Source: Strigamia acuminata
Taxonomy: Eukaryota > Arthropoda > Chilopoda > Geophilomorpha > Linotaeniidae
DNA: 64,000 bases
Direction: 5' to 3'
Assembly: GCA_949358305.1 (NCBI GenBank)
Contig: OX442320.1
Location: 1,428,501-1,492,500 of the forward strand
Shown here: piece by piece, positions 1 through 10,186 of the stretch
How positions within the stretch are numbered: position 1 is the stretch's first letter
Layout of the letters: every line of letters starts with the position of its first letter
Notes under the pieces: model-generated
What the model was told of the DNA's origin: nothing
What the model saw: the letters and a program-made list of their open reading frames with translations, nothing else
The model's database searches: none
Made by a program: the position numbers and the translations under genes

Positions 1-3000
1 TCTGAACATTCAGAGACATTGGTCTTGTGGTGTTTGTGCTAAGTCAACTGTGATGAGATCAAAAGTCTATTCTCCCAAATCATTGCTTGGATGTTTCTAA
101 AACTTACATTGGAGCCTTCTACTAAGGTTTAAACACTATTTCTGAACATTCAGAGACATTGATCTTGTGGTCTTTGTGCTAAGTCAACTGCAATGTGAAA
201 TAAGCTCAAAATTTTTTTTTCAAAATTTATTGCTTGGATGTTTCTAAAACTTACATTGGAGCCTTCTACTAAGGTTTAAACACTATTTCTGAACATTCAG
301 AGACATTGGTCTTGTGGTGTTTGTGCTAAGTCAACTGTGATGAGATCAAAAGTCTATTCTTCCAAATCATTGCTTGGATGTTTCTAAAACTTACATTGGA
401 GCCTTCTACTAAGGTTTAAACACTATTTCTGAACATTCAGAGACATTGATCTTGTGGTCTTTGTGCTAAGTCAACTGCAATGTGAAATAAGCTCAAAATT
501 TTTTTTTCAAAATTTATTGCTTGGATGTTGCTAAAACTTACATTGAAGGCTTCTACTAAGGTTTAAACACTATTTCTGAACATTCAGAGACATTGGTCTT
601 GTGGTGTTTGTGCTAAGTCAACTGTGATGAGATCAAAAGTCTATTCTCCCAAATCATTGCTTGGATGTTTCTAAAACTTACATTGGAGCCTTCTACTAAG
701 GTTTAAACACTATTTCTGACCATTCAGAGACATTGGTCTTGTGGTGTTTGTGCTAAGTCAACTATGATGAGATCAAAAGTCTATTCTCCCAAATGATTGC
801 TTGGATGTTTCTAAAACTTACATTGGAGCCTTCTACTAAGGTTTAAACACTATTTCTGAACATTCAGAGACATTGGTCTTGTGGTGTTTGTGCTAAGTTA
901 ACTGTGATGAGATCAAAAGTCTATTCTCGCAAATCATTGCTTGGATGTTGCTAAAACTTCCCTTGAAGTCTTCTACTAAGGTTTAAACACTATTTCTGAA
1001 CATTCAGAGACATTGGACTTGTGGTGTTTGTGCTAAGTCAACCGTGATGAGATCAAAAGTCTATTCTCCCAAATCATTGCTTGGATGTTTCTAAAACTTA
1101 CATTGGAGCCTTCTACTAAGGTTTAAACACTATTTCTGAACATTCAGAGACATTGGTCTTGTGGTGTTTGTGCTAAGTCAACTGTGATGAGATCAAAAGT
1201 CTATTCTCCCAAATCATTGCTTGGATGTTTCTAAAACTTACATTGGAGCCTTCTACTAAGGTTTAAACACTATTTCTGAACATTCAGAGACATTGGTCTT
1301 GTGGTGTTTGTGCTAAGTCAACTATGATGAGATCAAAAGTCTATTCTCCCAAATGATTGCTTGGATGTTTCTAAAACTTACATTGGAGCCTTCTACTAAG
1401 GTTTAAACACTATTTCTGAACATTCAGAGACATTGGTCTTGTGGTGTTTGTGCTAAGTCAACTGTGATGAGATCAAAAGTCTATTCTCCCAAATCATTGC
1501 TTGGATGTTTCTAAAACTTACATTGAAGCCTTCTACTAAGGTTTAAACACTATTTCTGAACATTCAGAGACATTGATCTTGTGGTCTTTGTGCTAAGTCA
1601 ACTGCAATGTGAAATAAGCTCAAAATTTTTTTTTCAAAATTTATTGCTTGGATGTTGCTAAAACTTACATTGAAGGCTTCTACTAAGGTTTAAACACTAT
1701 TTCTGAACATTCAGAGACATTGGTCTTGTGGTGTTTGTGCTAAGTCAACTGTGATGAGATCAAAAGTCTATTCTCCCAAATCATTGCTTGGATGTTTCTA
1801 AAACTTACATTGGAGCCTTCTACTAAGGTTTAAACACTATTTCTGAACATTCAGAGACATTGATCTTGTGGTCTTTGTGCTAAGTCAACTGCAATGTGAA
1901 ATAAGCTCAAAATTTTTTTTTCAAAATTTATTGCTTGGATGTTTCTAAAACTTACATTGGAGCCTTCTACTAAGGTTTAAACACTATTTCTGAATATTCA
2001 GAGACATTGGTCTTGTGGTGTTTGTGCTAAGTCAACTGTGATGAGATCAAAAGTCTATTCTCCCAAATCATTGCTTAGATGTTTCTAAAACTTACATTGG
2101 AGCCTTCTACTAAGGTTTAAACACTATTTCTGAACATTCAGAGACATTGGTCTTGTGGTGTTTGTGCTAAGTCAACTGTGATGAGATCAAAAGTCTATTC
2201 TCCCAAATCATTGCTTGGATGTTTCTAAAACTTACATTGGAGCCTTCTACTAAGGTTTAAACACTATTTCTGAACATTCAGAGACATTGGTCTTGTGGTG
2301 TTTGTGCTAAGTTAACTGTGATGAGATCAAAAGTCTATTCTCGCAAATCATTGCTTGGATGTTGCTAAAACTTCCCTTGAAGTCTTCTACTAAGGTTTAA
2401 ACACTATTTCTGAACATTCAGAGACATTGGACTTGTGGTGTTTGTGCTAAGTCAACCGTGATGAGATCAAAAGTCTATTCTCCCAAATCATTGCTTGGAT
2501 GTTTCTAAAACTTACATTGGAGCCTTCTACTAAGGTTTAAACACTATTTCTGAACATTCAGAGACATTGGTCTTGTGGTGTTTGTGCTAAGTCAACTGTG
2601 ATGAGATCAAAAGTCTATTCTCCCAAATCATTGCTTGGATGTTTCTAAAACTTACATTGGAGCCTTCTACTAAGGTTTAAACACTATTTCTGAACATTCA
2701 GAGACATTGGTCTTGTGGTGTTTGTGCTAAGTCAACTATGATGAGATCAAAAGTCTATTCTCCCAAATGATTGCTTGGATGTTTCTAAAACTTACATTGG
2801 AGCCTTCTACTAAGGTTTAAACACTATTTCTGAACATTCAGAGACATTGGTCTTGTGGTGTTTGTGCTAAGTCAACTGTGATGAGATCAAAAGTCTATTC
2901 TCCCAAATCATTGCTTGGATGTTTCTAAAACTTACATTGAAGCCTTCTACTAAGGTTTAAACACTATTTCTGAACATTCAGAGACATTGATCTTGTGGTC

Positions 3001-5233
3001 TTTGTGCTAAGTCAACTGCAATGTGAAATAAGCTCAAAATTTTTTTTTCAAAATTTATTGCTTGGATGTTGCTAAAACTTACATTGAAGGCTTCTACTAA
3101 GGTTTAAACACTATTTCTGAACATTCAGAGACATTGGTCTTGTGGTGTTTGTGCTAAGTCAACTGTGATGAGATCAAAAGTCTATTCTCCCAAATCATTG
3201 CTTGGATGTTTCTAAAACTTACATTGGAGCCTTCTACTAAGGTTTAAACACTATTTCTGAACATTCAGAGACATTGATCTTGTGGTCTTTGTGCTAAGTC
3301 AACTGCAATGTGAAATAAGCTCAAAATTTTTTTTTCAAAATTTATTGCTTGGATGTTTCTAAAACTTACATTGGAGCCTTCTACTAAGGTTTAAACACTA
3401 TTTCTGAATATTCAGAGACATTGGTCTTGTGGTGTTTGTGCTAAGTCAACTGTGATGAGATCAAAAGTCTATTCTCCCAAATCATTGCTTAGATGTTTCT
3501 AAAACTTACATTGGAGCCTTCTACTAAGGTTTAAACACTATTTCTGAACATTCAGAGACATTGGTCTTGTGGTGTTTGTGCTAAGTCAACTGTGATGAGA
3601 TCAAAAGTCTATTCTCCCAAATCATTGCTTGGATGTTTCTAAAACTTACATTGGAGCCTTCTACTAAGGTTTAAACACTATTTCTGAACATTCAGAGACA
3701 TTGATCTTGTGGTCTTTGTGCTAAGTCAACTGCAATGTGAAATAAGCTCAAAATTTTTTTTTCAAAATTTATTGCTTGGATGTTGCTAAAACTTACATTG
3801 AAGGCTTCTACTAAGGTTTAAACACTATTTCTGAACATTCAGAGACATTGGACTTGTGGTGTTTGTGCTAAGTCAACCGTGATGAGATCAAAAGTCTATT
3901 CTCCCAAATCATTGCTTGGATGTTTCTAAAACTTACATTGGAGCCTTCTACTAAGGTTTAAACACTATTTCTGAACATTCAGAGACATTGGTCTTGTGGT
4001 GTTTGTGCTAAGTCAACTGTGATGAGATCAAAAGTCTATTCTCCCAAATCATTGCTTGGATGTTTCTAAAACTTACATTGGAGCCTTCTACTAAGGTTTA
4101 AACACTATTTCTGAACATTCAGAGACATTGGTCTTGTGGTGTTTGTGCTAAGTCAACTATGATGAGATCAAAAGTCTATTCTCCCAAATGATTGCTTGGA
4201 TGTTTCTAAAACTTACATTGGAGCCTTCTACTAAGGTTTAAACACTATTTCTGAACATTCAGAGACATTGGTCTTGTGGTGTTTGTGCTAAGTCAACTGT
4301 GATGAGATCAAAAGTCTATTCTCCCAAATCATTGCTTGGATGTTTCTAAAACTTACATTGAAGCCTTCTACTAAGGTTTAAACACTATTTCTGAACATTC
4401 AGAGACATTGATCTTGTGGTCTTTGTGCTAAGTCAACTGCAATGTGAAATAAGCTCAAAATTTTTTTTTCAAAATTTATTGCTTGGATGTTGCTAAAACT
4501 TACATTGAAGGCTTCTACTAAGGTTTAAACACTATTTCTGAACATTCAGAGACATTGGTCTTGTGGTGTTTGTGCTAAGTCAACTGTGATGAGATCAAAA
4601 GTCTATTCTCCCAAATCATTGCTTGGATGTTTCTAAAACTTACATTGGAGCCTTCTACTAAGGTTTAAACACTATTTCTGAACATTCAGAGACATTGGTC
4701 TTGTGGTGTTTGTGCTAAGTCAACTGTGATGAGATCAAAAGTCTATTCTCCCAAATCATTGCTTGGATGTTTCTAAAACTTACATTGGAGCCTTCTACTA
4801 AGGTTTAAACACTATTTCTGAACATTTAGAGACATTGGTCTTGTGGTGTTTGTGCTAAGTCAACTGCAATGTGAAATAAGCTCAAAATTTTTTTTTCAAA
4901 ATTTATTGCTTGGATGTTGCTAAAACTTACATTGGAGCCTTCTACTAAGGTTTAAACACTATTTCTGAATATTCAGAGACATTGGTCTTGTGGTGTTTGT
5001 GCTAAGTCAACTGTGATGAGATCAAAAGTCTATTCTCCCAAATCATTGCTTGGATGTTTCTAAAACTTACATTGGAGCCTTCTACTAAGGTTTAAACACT
5101 ATTTCTGAACATTCAGAGACATTGGTCTTGTGGTGTTTGTGCTAAGTCAACTGTGATGAGATCAAAAGTCTATTCTCCCAAATCATTGCTTGGATGTTTC
5201 TAAAACTTACATTGGAGCCTTCTACTAAGGTTT
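1..5233. repeat. Satellite array, 140/147-bp monomers
   Basis: This is a tandem array of about 37 monomers. Each starts at TCTGAACATTCAGAGACATT and ends at GGTTTAAACACTATT. Two length classes alternate: a 140-bp form with GATGAGATCAAAAGTC in the middle, and a 147-bp form with CAATGTGAAATAAGC followed by a T8 tract. Point variants recur in a fixed order (ATGATGAG with AAATGATTGC; GTTAACTG with CTCGCAAATC; GGACTTG with CAACCG; GAATATTCAG), so the array has higher-order structure. No coding potential is seen. The unit is near nucleosome length, as in many centromeric satellites; a centromeric role is inference only. The array is cut at the GGTTT of the last monomer by the gypsy element. Confidence 0.97.
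855..3682. repeat. Two copies of a 1414-bp ten-monomer higher-order repeat
   Basis: Positions 855-2268 and 2269-3682 carry the same ordered set of ten monomer variants: eight of 140 bp and two of 147 bp, which sum to 1414 bp. Diagnostic variants recur exactly one period apart, for example GTTAACTG/CTCGCAAATC at about 897 and 2311, GGACTTG at about 1016 and 2430, and GCTTAGATG at about 2072 and 3486. The next ten monomers (3683 onward) follow a related order with the first variant swapped. Recent amplification of the whole block by unequal exchange is the simplest explanation. Confidence 0.9.
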
Positions 5234-5367
5234 TGTTGTGTTTATTAAAGACGGACAACGATGTGTATAGTACGCGTGTCGTTTATTCAATGCCGGCAAG
5301 GTCGTCCTGACGTAATCAGGTACATGTGACCTTGCCGGATAACTGTCGCCACCTAGCGACCACCACA
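5234..5367 (-). repeat. Gypsy 3' LTR (134 bp)
   Basis: This direct repeat of 9613-9746 shows no difference by eye. On the plus strand it begins TGTTGTGTTTATTAAAG and ends GCGACCACCACA. It is preceded by GGTTT, one half of the target duplication. Being downstream of pol on the minus strand, it is the 3' LTR. Confidence 0.95.
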
Positions 5368-5385
5368 CCTCCCTCTCCCCAAAGG
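5368..5385 (-). other. Polypurine tract of the gypsy element
   Basis: On the minus strand a purine run, GGGGAGAGGGAGG, lies directly against the inner edge of the 3' LTR. This is the expected place for the plus-strand DNA primer. Confidence 0.8.
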
Positions 5386-5510
5386 GGTAATACATAAAGG
5401 CAAAGAGCCCACTCAATACAACTCAAATTCGACAGCATAATTAAAACTCCAATAAACACTAAATGAGAACAACATAAAAATGATTCAATAATCTCGACAC
5501 ACACACGCCA

Positions 5511-8500
5511 TCACTGGCCCATTGTCTCTATCAGTCTTTGAGTCTTTTTGATGACCCGCCCATATCTCGTAGTAACCACTGGATTAGTCGGTCCCGGTTG
5601 TCCGCCATCTCCTTCCTTCCCCGTCCTCTCGACAACTGTGGTCGTCTCTGATCCTACCGTCCTCGGCTCTACGTCCCCCTGGTCGCCGATCTCCTCACTC
5701 TGGGTCGGCTGTGGTGGCTCCACCGTCCTCGGGACCAAATGGCTCGAATTTCTGCGCACCGTGCCGCGCGGCGTCTCCACGAGGTACGACCTCGGAGTTC
5801 CCGCAGGCCCCATAATCTCGCCAGACACTTTACTGTTGGTAATCCATACTTCCTCTCCCTCCTTCAAATCACGACGCTGGGTCGCGCGATGTCGTCTGTC
5901 ATAGTCGGCGCTCCGCCGCTCCTTCTCCGCCTCGTCGCGCCTCCTAAATTCGCGGTGGTCCGGCACCTTTGGCTGCAACCTTGCTGGCAAAATCGGGAGA
6001 CCTGTCCTCAACCGTCTCGACATTAACAGCTGCGCCGGGCTAAACCCTGTCGGTCCCGGAGTGTTGCGATAACACAAAAGCGCCCTATGTACGTTATCAT
6101 TCTTTTCGAGCATCTTTTTTACCGTCGCCACAAAGCGTTCCGCTTCTCCATTGCTTTGATGGTAATGTGGGCTACTCGTAATGACCCGGAAATCGTTCTC
6201 GCTGGCATACTTCGCAAACTCTATCGACATAAATTGTGTGCCCGAATCACTCACGATCTCCTCCGGAAAACCGTGCCTCGCAAAAACCGACTCCATGCGG
6301 TCAATTACCGCCGCTGACGTAATTCGCTCCAGTCGCTCCACCTCCACGAACCTCGAGTAGTAGTCCACCATCAACAGGTAATTCGCGTTTCGCCAAAAAA
6401 AAATATCGGTGCCGACCTTCTGCCACGGTCGCAGCGGCGTCTCGGTCGCCAACATCGGCTCCCGAGGCGGGATCTGATGCCGCTGACAAACCCGGCACTC
6501 GCCCACGACCTGAACCAACTGTTGACCAAGTCCCGGCCACCACACCGACTGTCTCGCGCGCGCCCTGCACCGGCCTATTCCTTGGTGGCCCTCGTGAATT
6601 TTTGCCACAATCTCAGCTCTCAATCCCCTGGGAATAAAGATTCTCTCGTTCTTCAAAATCAAGCCTTTACCGATCGTCAAATTCCCCTGATCACGCCAAA
6701 AAACACTCATTGACGTCGGGAGCCTCCGCTTATCTGGCCACCCTTCCCGTATGTACTTCATCAAGAGTTGGCTCTCCTCGTCCTCTTCCACAGCCTTCCG
6801 AATCTGTTCCAATCTAGCACTCGACGCCGGGAGTCCCGCCACCACCACCTCGACCTGAGCCTCGGCAGCCCGAACCAACTCTCCCATCCCCGTCGGCTTC
6901 CCCACCGGTGCCCGTGACAACGTATCGGCAATGATCAACTGTCGCCCCGGAACGTGCGATATTGTAAAACGGAACCACATGAGCCGCATCCTAAACCGCT
7001 GAATCCTAACGGGCATCGCGTCCAAACTCTTGTTGCCCAGTAGTGGCACCAATGGCTTATGGTCCGTATGGACGTGAAAATCCCGTCCCGTGAGATATTT
7101 CGCGAACTTCTCGCACGCCCATGTCACGGCAAGCGCCTCTTTCTCAATCTGGGCATACCGCTGTTCAGTCTCTGTCATCATCGACGACGCATACGCAATT
7201 GGACGCAAATTCCCTCCTTCCGTCCGCTGCAAGAGCACCGCCCCCAAGCCGAACGAAGACGCGTCCGCCGACACAATAACCTCGGCTCCCAAATCGTAGT
7301 GAGCCAACTCTACGTCCCTCGACAATGCCTCTTTGATAACCCTGAATGCCTCCTCTTGTGGCTGGCCCCAACACCACAGGAACTTTTTCTCGTCCTTCAA
7401 CAATTCCGAGATCGGTCGTATCTTTTCCGACAAATGAGGTACGAACTTCCCCAAATGATTAACTAGGCCCATTAGCCGACGCACCCCCGATACTGACTCT
7501 GGCGGCCCCATACCGACAATCGCCGCCACCTTCTCCGGATCCGGCCGCACGCCATGCTCGCCAATATACACACCCAAAAATCTAATACTGGCTCTACAAA
7601 ACTCACACTTGTCCCTGTTTAACCGAACGCCCGCTTCCCTCAGTCTCCGCAACACCACCGAAAGTCGTGCGTCGTGTTCCTGTCGCGTGCGCCCATGTAC
7701 CAAGATGTCATCTATTTGGCACTCACATCCCTCGCACCCTTCCAAAATTAAATTCATGCGCTGTTGAAAATATTCGGGCGCCGACGTTATTCCGAACGGC
7801 AATCTATTAAAACAAAACCTCCCGAACGGCGTTATGAATGTTGTCAACAGTCGGCTCCTCTCCGACAGCGCCACCTGCCAAAACCCGTGAAATGCGTCGA
7901 GCTTTGTGAAATACTTTGACCCCGCAATCGACGCCAACGTAGTATCGACGTCGGGCATTACGGTTCTCGGCCTCCGCACGCCACGATTCAGCGGAATCAA
8001 ATCCACGCAGATCCGAATGCCTCGCTCTCCCTTCTCGTCGGGCTTTCCCTTCTCGGCCGTAACCATACCCGCGCACCACTCCGTTGGGCCGTCCACTCGA
8101 CTAATTACGCCCTGCTCCAGCATTGAATCTAGTTGTTTTTTCACCCGCGGCAACAGCGGAATCGGGACCCGCCTCGGCACTGAAATAGAAAATGGTCTTG
8201 TATTCGGTTCCAACTCAATGTCATATTCGCCCTGCATAAGTCCGATGCCCTCAAACATCTCAGGATAATCGACCAAATACCGGCGGTCCTCCTCCGTCAC
8301 CTCCGACATACTTCCGATAAATTTCACCAAACCCAGTCGCACACTCGCATCTCGGCTCAACAGCGGCTCACTCAATCCGTCCACCACATACGTCCACTCG
8401 CACACCGCCATCTTCTCGTAGTGGATCTTGGCCAAGAACATGCCCACCACCGTCAATCGGCTCGACCCCGCGTGAAATAGTCCCTGGTCCGGCGGTTCCA

Positions 8501-8870
8501 GCAGCTTTGGTCGCCACTCGCTTGACGAAGGGATTGCCGTAACGTCCGCTCCCGTATCCACCTTAAAACGAACAAGTTTTTTTTCAATACGCAGACTCAC
8601 CCTCCACGGCGGCGAACGCGCCGCCCGTCCCGCCGTCACTCGTCCCAAAAACAGATCATCCGCGTGCGACTCCTCCATCGCCCGAACCTCGTGCGCCTTT
8701 GTACTCCTACACGTCCGTGCATAATGTCCTTTCATGTCGCACTTCCGGCATTTGGCATCACGCGCCGGGCACTCACCTCGATCGTGCCTTGGAAATCCAC
8801 AGTTGCGACAGCCAGGCCCCGATGCACGGCCGCCTGGACTCGACTTACCCGAACCCGACTGACCGCTCCA
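5511..8870 (-). CDS. pol: Gypsy Pol polyprotein (nucleocapsid, PR, RT, RNase H, integrase)
   Basis: The open frame runs from just after the TGA at 8871-8873 to a TGA at 5511-5513, about 1119 codons. It starts with two CX2CX4HX4C zinc knuckles (roughly 8830-8700). Numbering from the first Met at 8735: protease DTGA at 60-63; RT from about 190 to 400, with IDD (341-343) in place of the usual YVDD; RNase H with D491, E533 and D558; integrase zinc site H714, H717, C747, C750; catalytic D777, D830, E866 with D,D35E spacing. No internal stop or frameshift is visible, so the polyprotein looks intact. It is in the same frame as gag, so it would need readthrough, or the TGA is a nonsense mutation. Confidence 0.95.
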   Translation of the reverse strand, partial: WSGQSGSGKSSPGGRASGPGCRNCGFPRHDRGECPARDAKCRKCDMKGHYARTCRSTKAHEVRAMEESHADDLFLGRVTAGRAARSPPWRVSLRIEKKLVRFKVDTGADVTAIPSSSEWRPKLLEPPDQGLFHAGSSRLTVVGMFLAKIHYEKMAVCEWTYVVDGLSEPLLSRDASVRLGLVKFIGSMSEVTEEDRRYLVDYPEMFEGIGLMQGEYDIELEPNTRPFSISVPRRVPIPLLPRVKKQLDSMLEQGVISRVDGPTEWCAGMVTAEKGKPDEKGERGIRICVDLIPLNRGVRRPRTVMPDVDTTLASIAGSKYFTKLDAFHGFWQVALSERSRLLTTFITPFGRFCFNRLPFGITSAPEYFQQRMNLILEGCEGCECQIDDILVHGRTRQEHDARLSVVLRRLREAGVRLNRDKCEFCRASIRFLGVYIGEHGVRPDPEKVAAIVGMGPPESVSGVRRLMGLVNHLGKFVPHLSEKIRPISELLKDEKKFLWCWGQPQEEAFRVIKEALSRDVELAHYDLGAEVIVSADASSFGLGAVLLQRTEGGNLRPIAYASSMMTETEQRYAQIEKEALAVTWACEKFAKYLTGRDFHVHTDHKPLVPLLGNKSLDAMPVRIQRFRMRLMWFRFTISHVPGRQLIIADTLSRAPVGKPTGMGELVRAAEAQVEVVVAGLPASSARLEQIRKAVEEDEESQLLMKYIREGWPDKRRLPTSMSVFWRDQGNLTIGKGLILKNERIFIPRGLRAEIVAKIHEGHQGIGRCRARARQSVWWPGLGQQLVQVVGECRVCQRHQIPPREPMLATETPLRPWQKVGTDIFFWRNANYLLMVDYYSRFVEVERLERITSAAVIDRMESVFARHGFPEEIVSDSGTQFMSIEFAKYASENDFRVITSSPHYHQSNGEAERFVATVKKMLEKNDNVHRALLCYRNTPGPTGFSPAQLLMSRRLRTGLPILPARLQPKVPDHREFRRRDEAEKERRSADYDRRHRATQRRDLKEGEEVWITNSKVSGEIMGPAGTPRSYLVETPRGTVRRNSSHLVPRTVEPPQPTQSEEIGDQGDVEPRTVGSETTTVVERTGKEGDGGQPGPTNPVVTTRYGRVIKKTQRLIETMGQ

Positions 8871-9491
8871 TCAACCACTCTGCGCACCCCGCTCACCCTG
8901 CTCGCGACGATTTGATTTCACCTCTTCCACGGCTACGACGCTCGGCTCACCCGCACGAATAAAACTCTGCTGGCTCTTCACCACCTCCTTCATTCGTGCT
9001 TTCTCCACCGCCGTCTCTAATGTCAAGGCACTATCCAACTGCAGAGCCTCGGACACTTTTGCATCGAGAATCCCCACCACAAACCGATCCCGCACCAATT
9101 CGTCCTTCAAAGTTTTGTAATCACACGTCTCGATCAGCGCGTGCAGCGCCGTGAGGAACGAGTCCACCGTCTCGCCCGGCTCCTGTTTCCTCCTGTGGAA
9201 TTTAGCCCGCTCGAAAATCACATTGCGCTTACCGACAAAATAATCGTCGAACACCTTCTTCACGAGCGCATAGTCCTTCCTTTCCTTCGTTTTCAATGTC
9301 GCCGCCGCCAAAATGTCTTCCGCCTCGTCGCCGAGGCAGTAAATCAACGTCGTCACCTGCTTCGACTCCACCTGCTCCTCCAGGCCGGACGACTCACGGT
9401 ACCTCTCAAATCGCCGTATCCACCTTGGCCAACTCTCGGCGCATTTGAAGTCGAATGGCGCCGGCGGAATAAATTGAAAAGCGGCCGCCAT
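8871..9491 (-). CDS. gag: Gypsy Gag (capsid part, 206 aa)
   Basis: The likely start is the ATG at 9489-9491 in the context AAGATGGCGG; the frame stays open a little upstream through a GTG. The protein has the matrix/capsid pattern of Mag-like Gag (PPAPFDF, SWPRWIRRFERYR, TLIYCLGDEAEDIL, ETVDSFLTALHAL). It ends at a TGA at 8871-8873, before the zinc knuckles that normally close Gag. The knuckles follow in the same frame 3' of the stop. Either the stop is suppressed in a fraction of translations, or it is a recent mutation that removes the nucleocapsid from Gag and cuts off Pol. Confidence 0.9.
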   Translation of the reverse strand: MAAAFQFIPPAPFDFKCAESWPRWIRRFERYRESSGLEEQVESKQVTTLIYCLGDEAEDILAAATLKTKERKDYALVKKVFDDYFVGKRNVIFERAKFHRRKQEPGETVDSFLTALHALIETCDYKTLKDELVRDRFVVGILDAKVSEALQLDSALTLETAVEKARMKEVVKSQQSFIRAGEPSVVAVEEVKSNRREQGERGAQSG

Positions 9492-9597
9492 CTTGGCCGT
9501 CTCGCCCGCCACTTTCACTGTTCAAAACCTCACCAAACTCGTCCTCGCGTATCGCCACCACGGAATCACCTCTCTCGCCACGCAAATCCACCACCAA

Positions 9598-9612
9598 CCA
9601 CTTCTGACACCA
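9598..9612 (-). other. Primer binding site, tRNA-Leu type
   Basis: On the minus strand TGGTGTCAGAAGTGG lies directly after the 5' LTR. It complements the CCACTTCTGACACCA 3' end expected for a leucine tRNA. The assignment rests on remembered tRNA ends, not on a search. Confidence 0.75.
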
Positions 9613-9746
9613 TGTTGTGTTTATTAAAGACGGACAACGATGTGTATAGTACGCGTGTCGTTTATTCAATGCCGGCAAGGTCGTCCTGACGTAATCAGGT
9701 ACATGTGACCTTGCCGGATAACTGTCGCCACCTAGCGACCACCACA
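9613..9746 (-). repeat. Gypsy 5' LTR (134 bp)
   Basis: Same sequence as 5234-5367. It is followed on the plus strand by GGTTT (9747-9751), the second half of the target duplication, where the interrupted satellite monomer resumes exactly. An AATAAA-like sequence is not obvious in the sense direction; at 134 bp this LTR is unusually compact. Confidence 0.95.
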
Positions 9747-10186
9747 GGTTTAAACACTATTTCTGAACATTCAGAGACATTGATCTTGTGGTCTTTGTGC
9801 TAAGTCAACTGCAATGTGAAATAAGCTCAAAATCTTTTTTTCAAAATTTATTGCTTGGATGTTGCTAAAACTTACATTGAAGGCTTCTACTAAGGTTTAA
9901 ACACTATTTCTGAACATTCAGAGACATTGGTCTTGTGGTGTTTGTGCTAAGTCAACTGTGATGAGATCAAAAGTCTATTCTCCCAAATCATTGCTTGGAT
10001 GTTTCTAAAACTTACATTGGAGCCTTCTACTAAAGTTTAAACACTATTTCTGAACATTCAGAGACATTGGTCTTGTGGTGTTTGTGCTAAGTCAACTGTG
10101 ATGAGATCAAAAGTCTATTCTCCCAAATCATTGCTTGGATGTTTCTAAAACTTACATTGGAGCCTTCTACTAAGGTTTAAACACTA
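9747..10186. repeat. Satellite array segment
   Basis: The interrupted monomer resumes after the gypsy element, followed by one 147-bp and two 140-bp monomers. The first has AATCTTTTTTT instead of a T8 tract and the second ends CTAAAGTTT. The same pair of variants occurs at about 36950-37370, so this is a second copy of the same higher-order block. Confidence 0.95.

Larger units (their letters stand above)
5234..9746 (-). mobile_element. Ty3/gypsy LTR retrotransposon, Mag/K02A2.6-like, complete
   Basis: A 4.5-kb element bounded by two 134-bp LTRs that appear identical and start TG and end CA. It is flanked by the 5-bp target duplication GGTTT (5229-5233 and 9747-9751) inside a satellite monomer. 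Read on the minus strand, the order is 5' LTR, tRNA-Leu-type primer site, gag, pol (protease, RT, RNase H, integrase), polypurine tract, 3' LTR. The very short LTR and the Gag beginning with a PPxPFDF...SWPRWIRRFERYR pattern fit the Mag group, as I know it. Identical LTRs imply a recent insertion. One in-frame TGA separates gag from the zinc-knuckle/pol part. Confidence 0.95.

Noticed and set aside
1-5230. CRISPR-like direct repeats
   Set aside because: Units are contiguous and near-identical over their whole length with no unique spacers; this is satellite DNA in a eukaryotic context.
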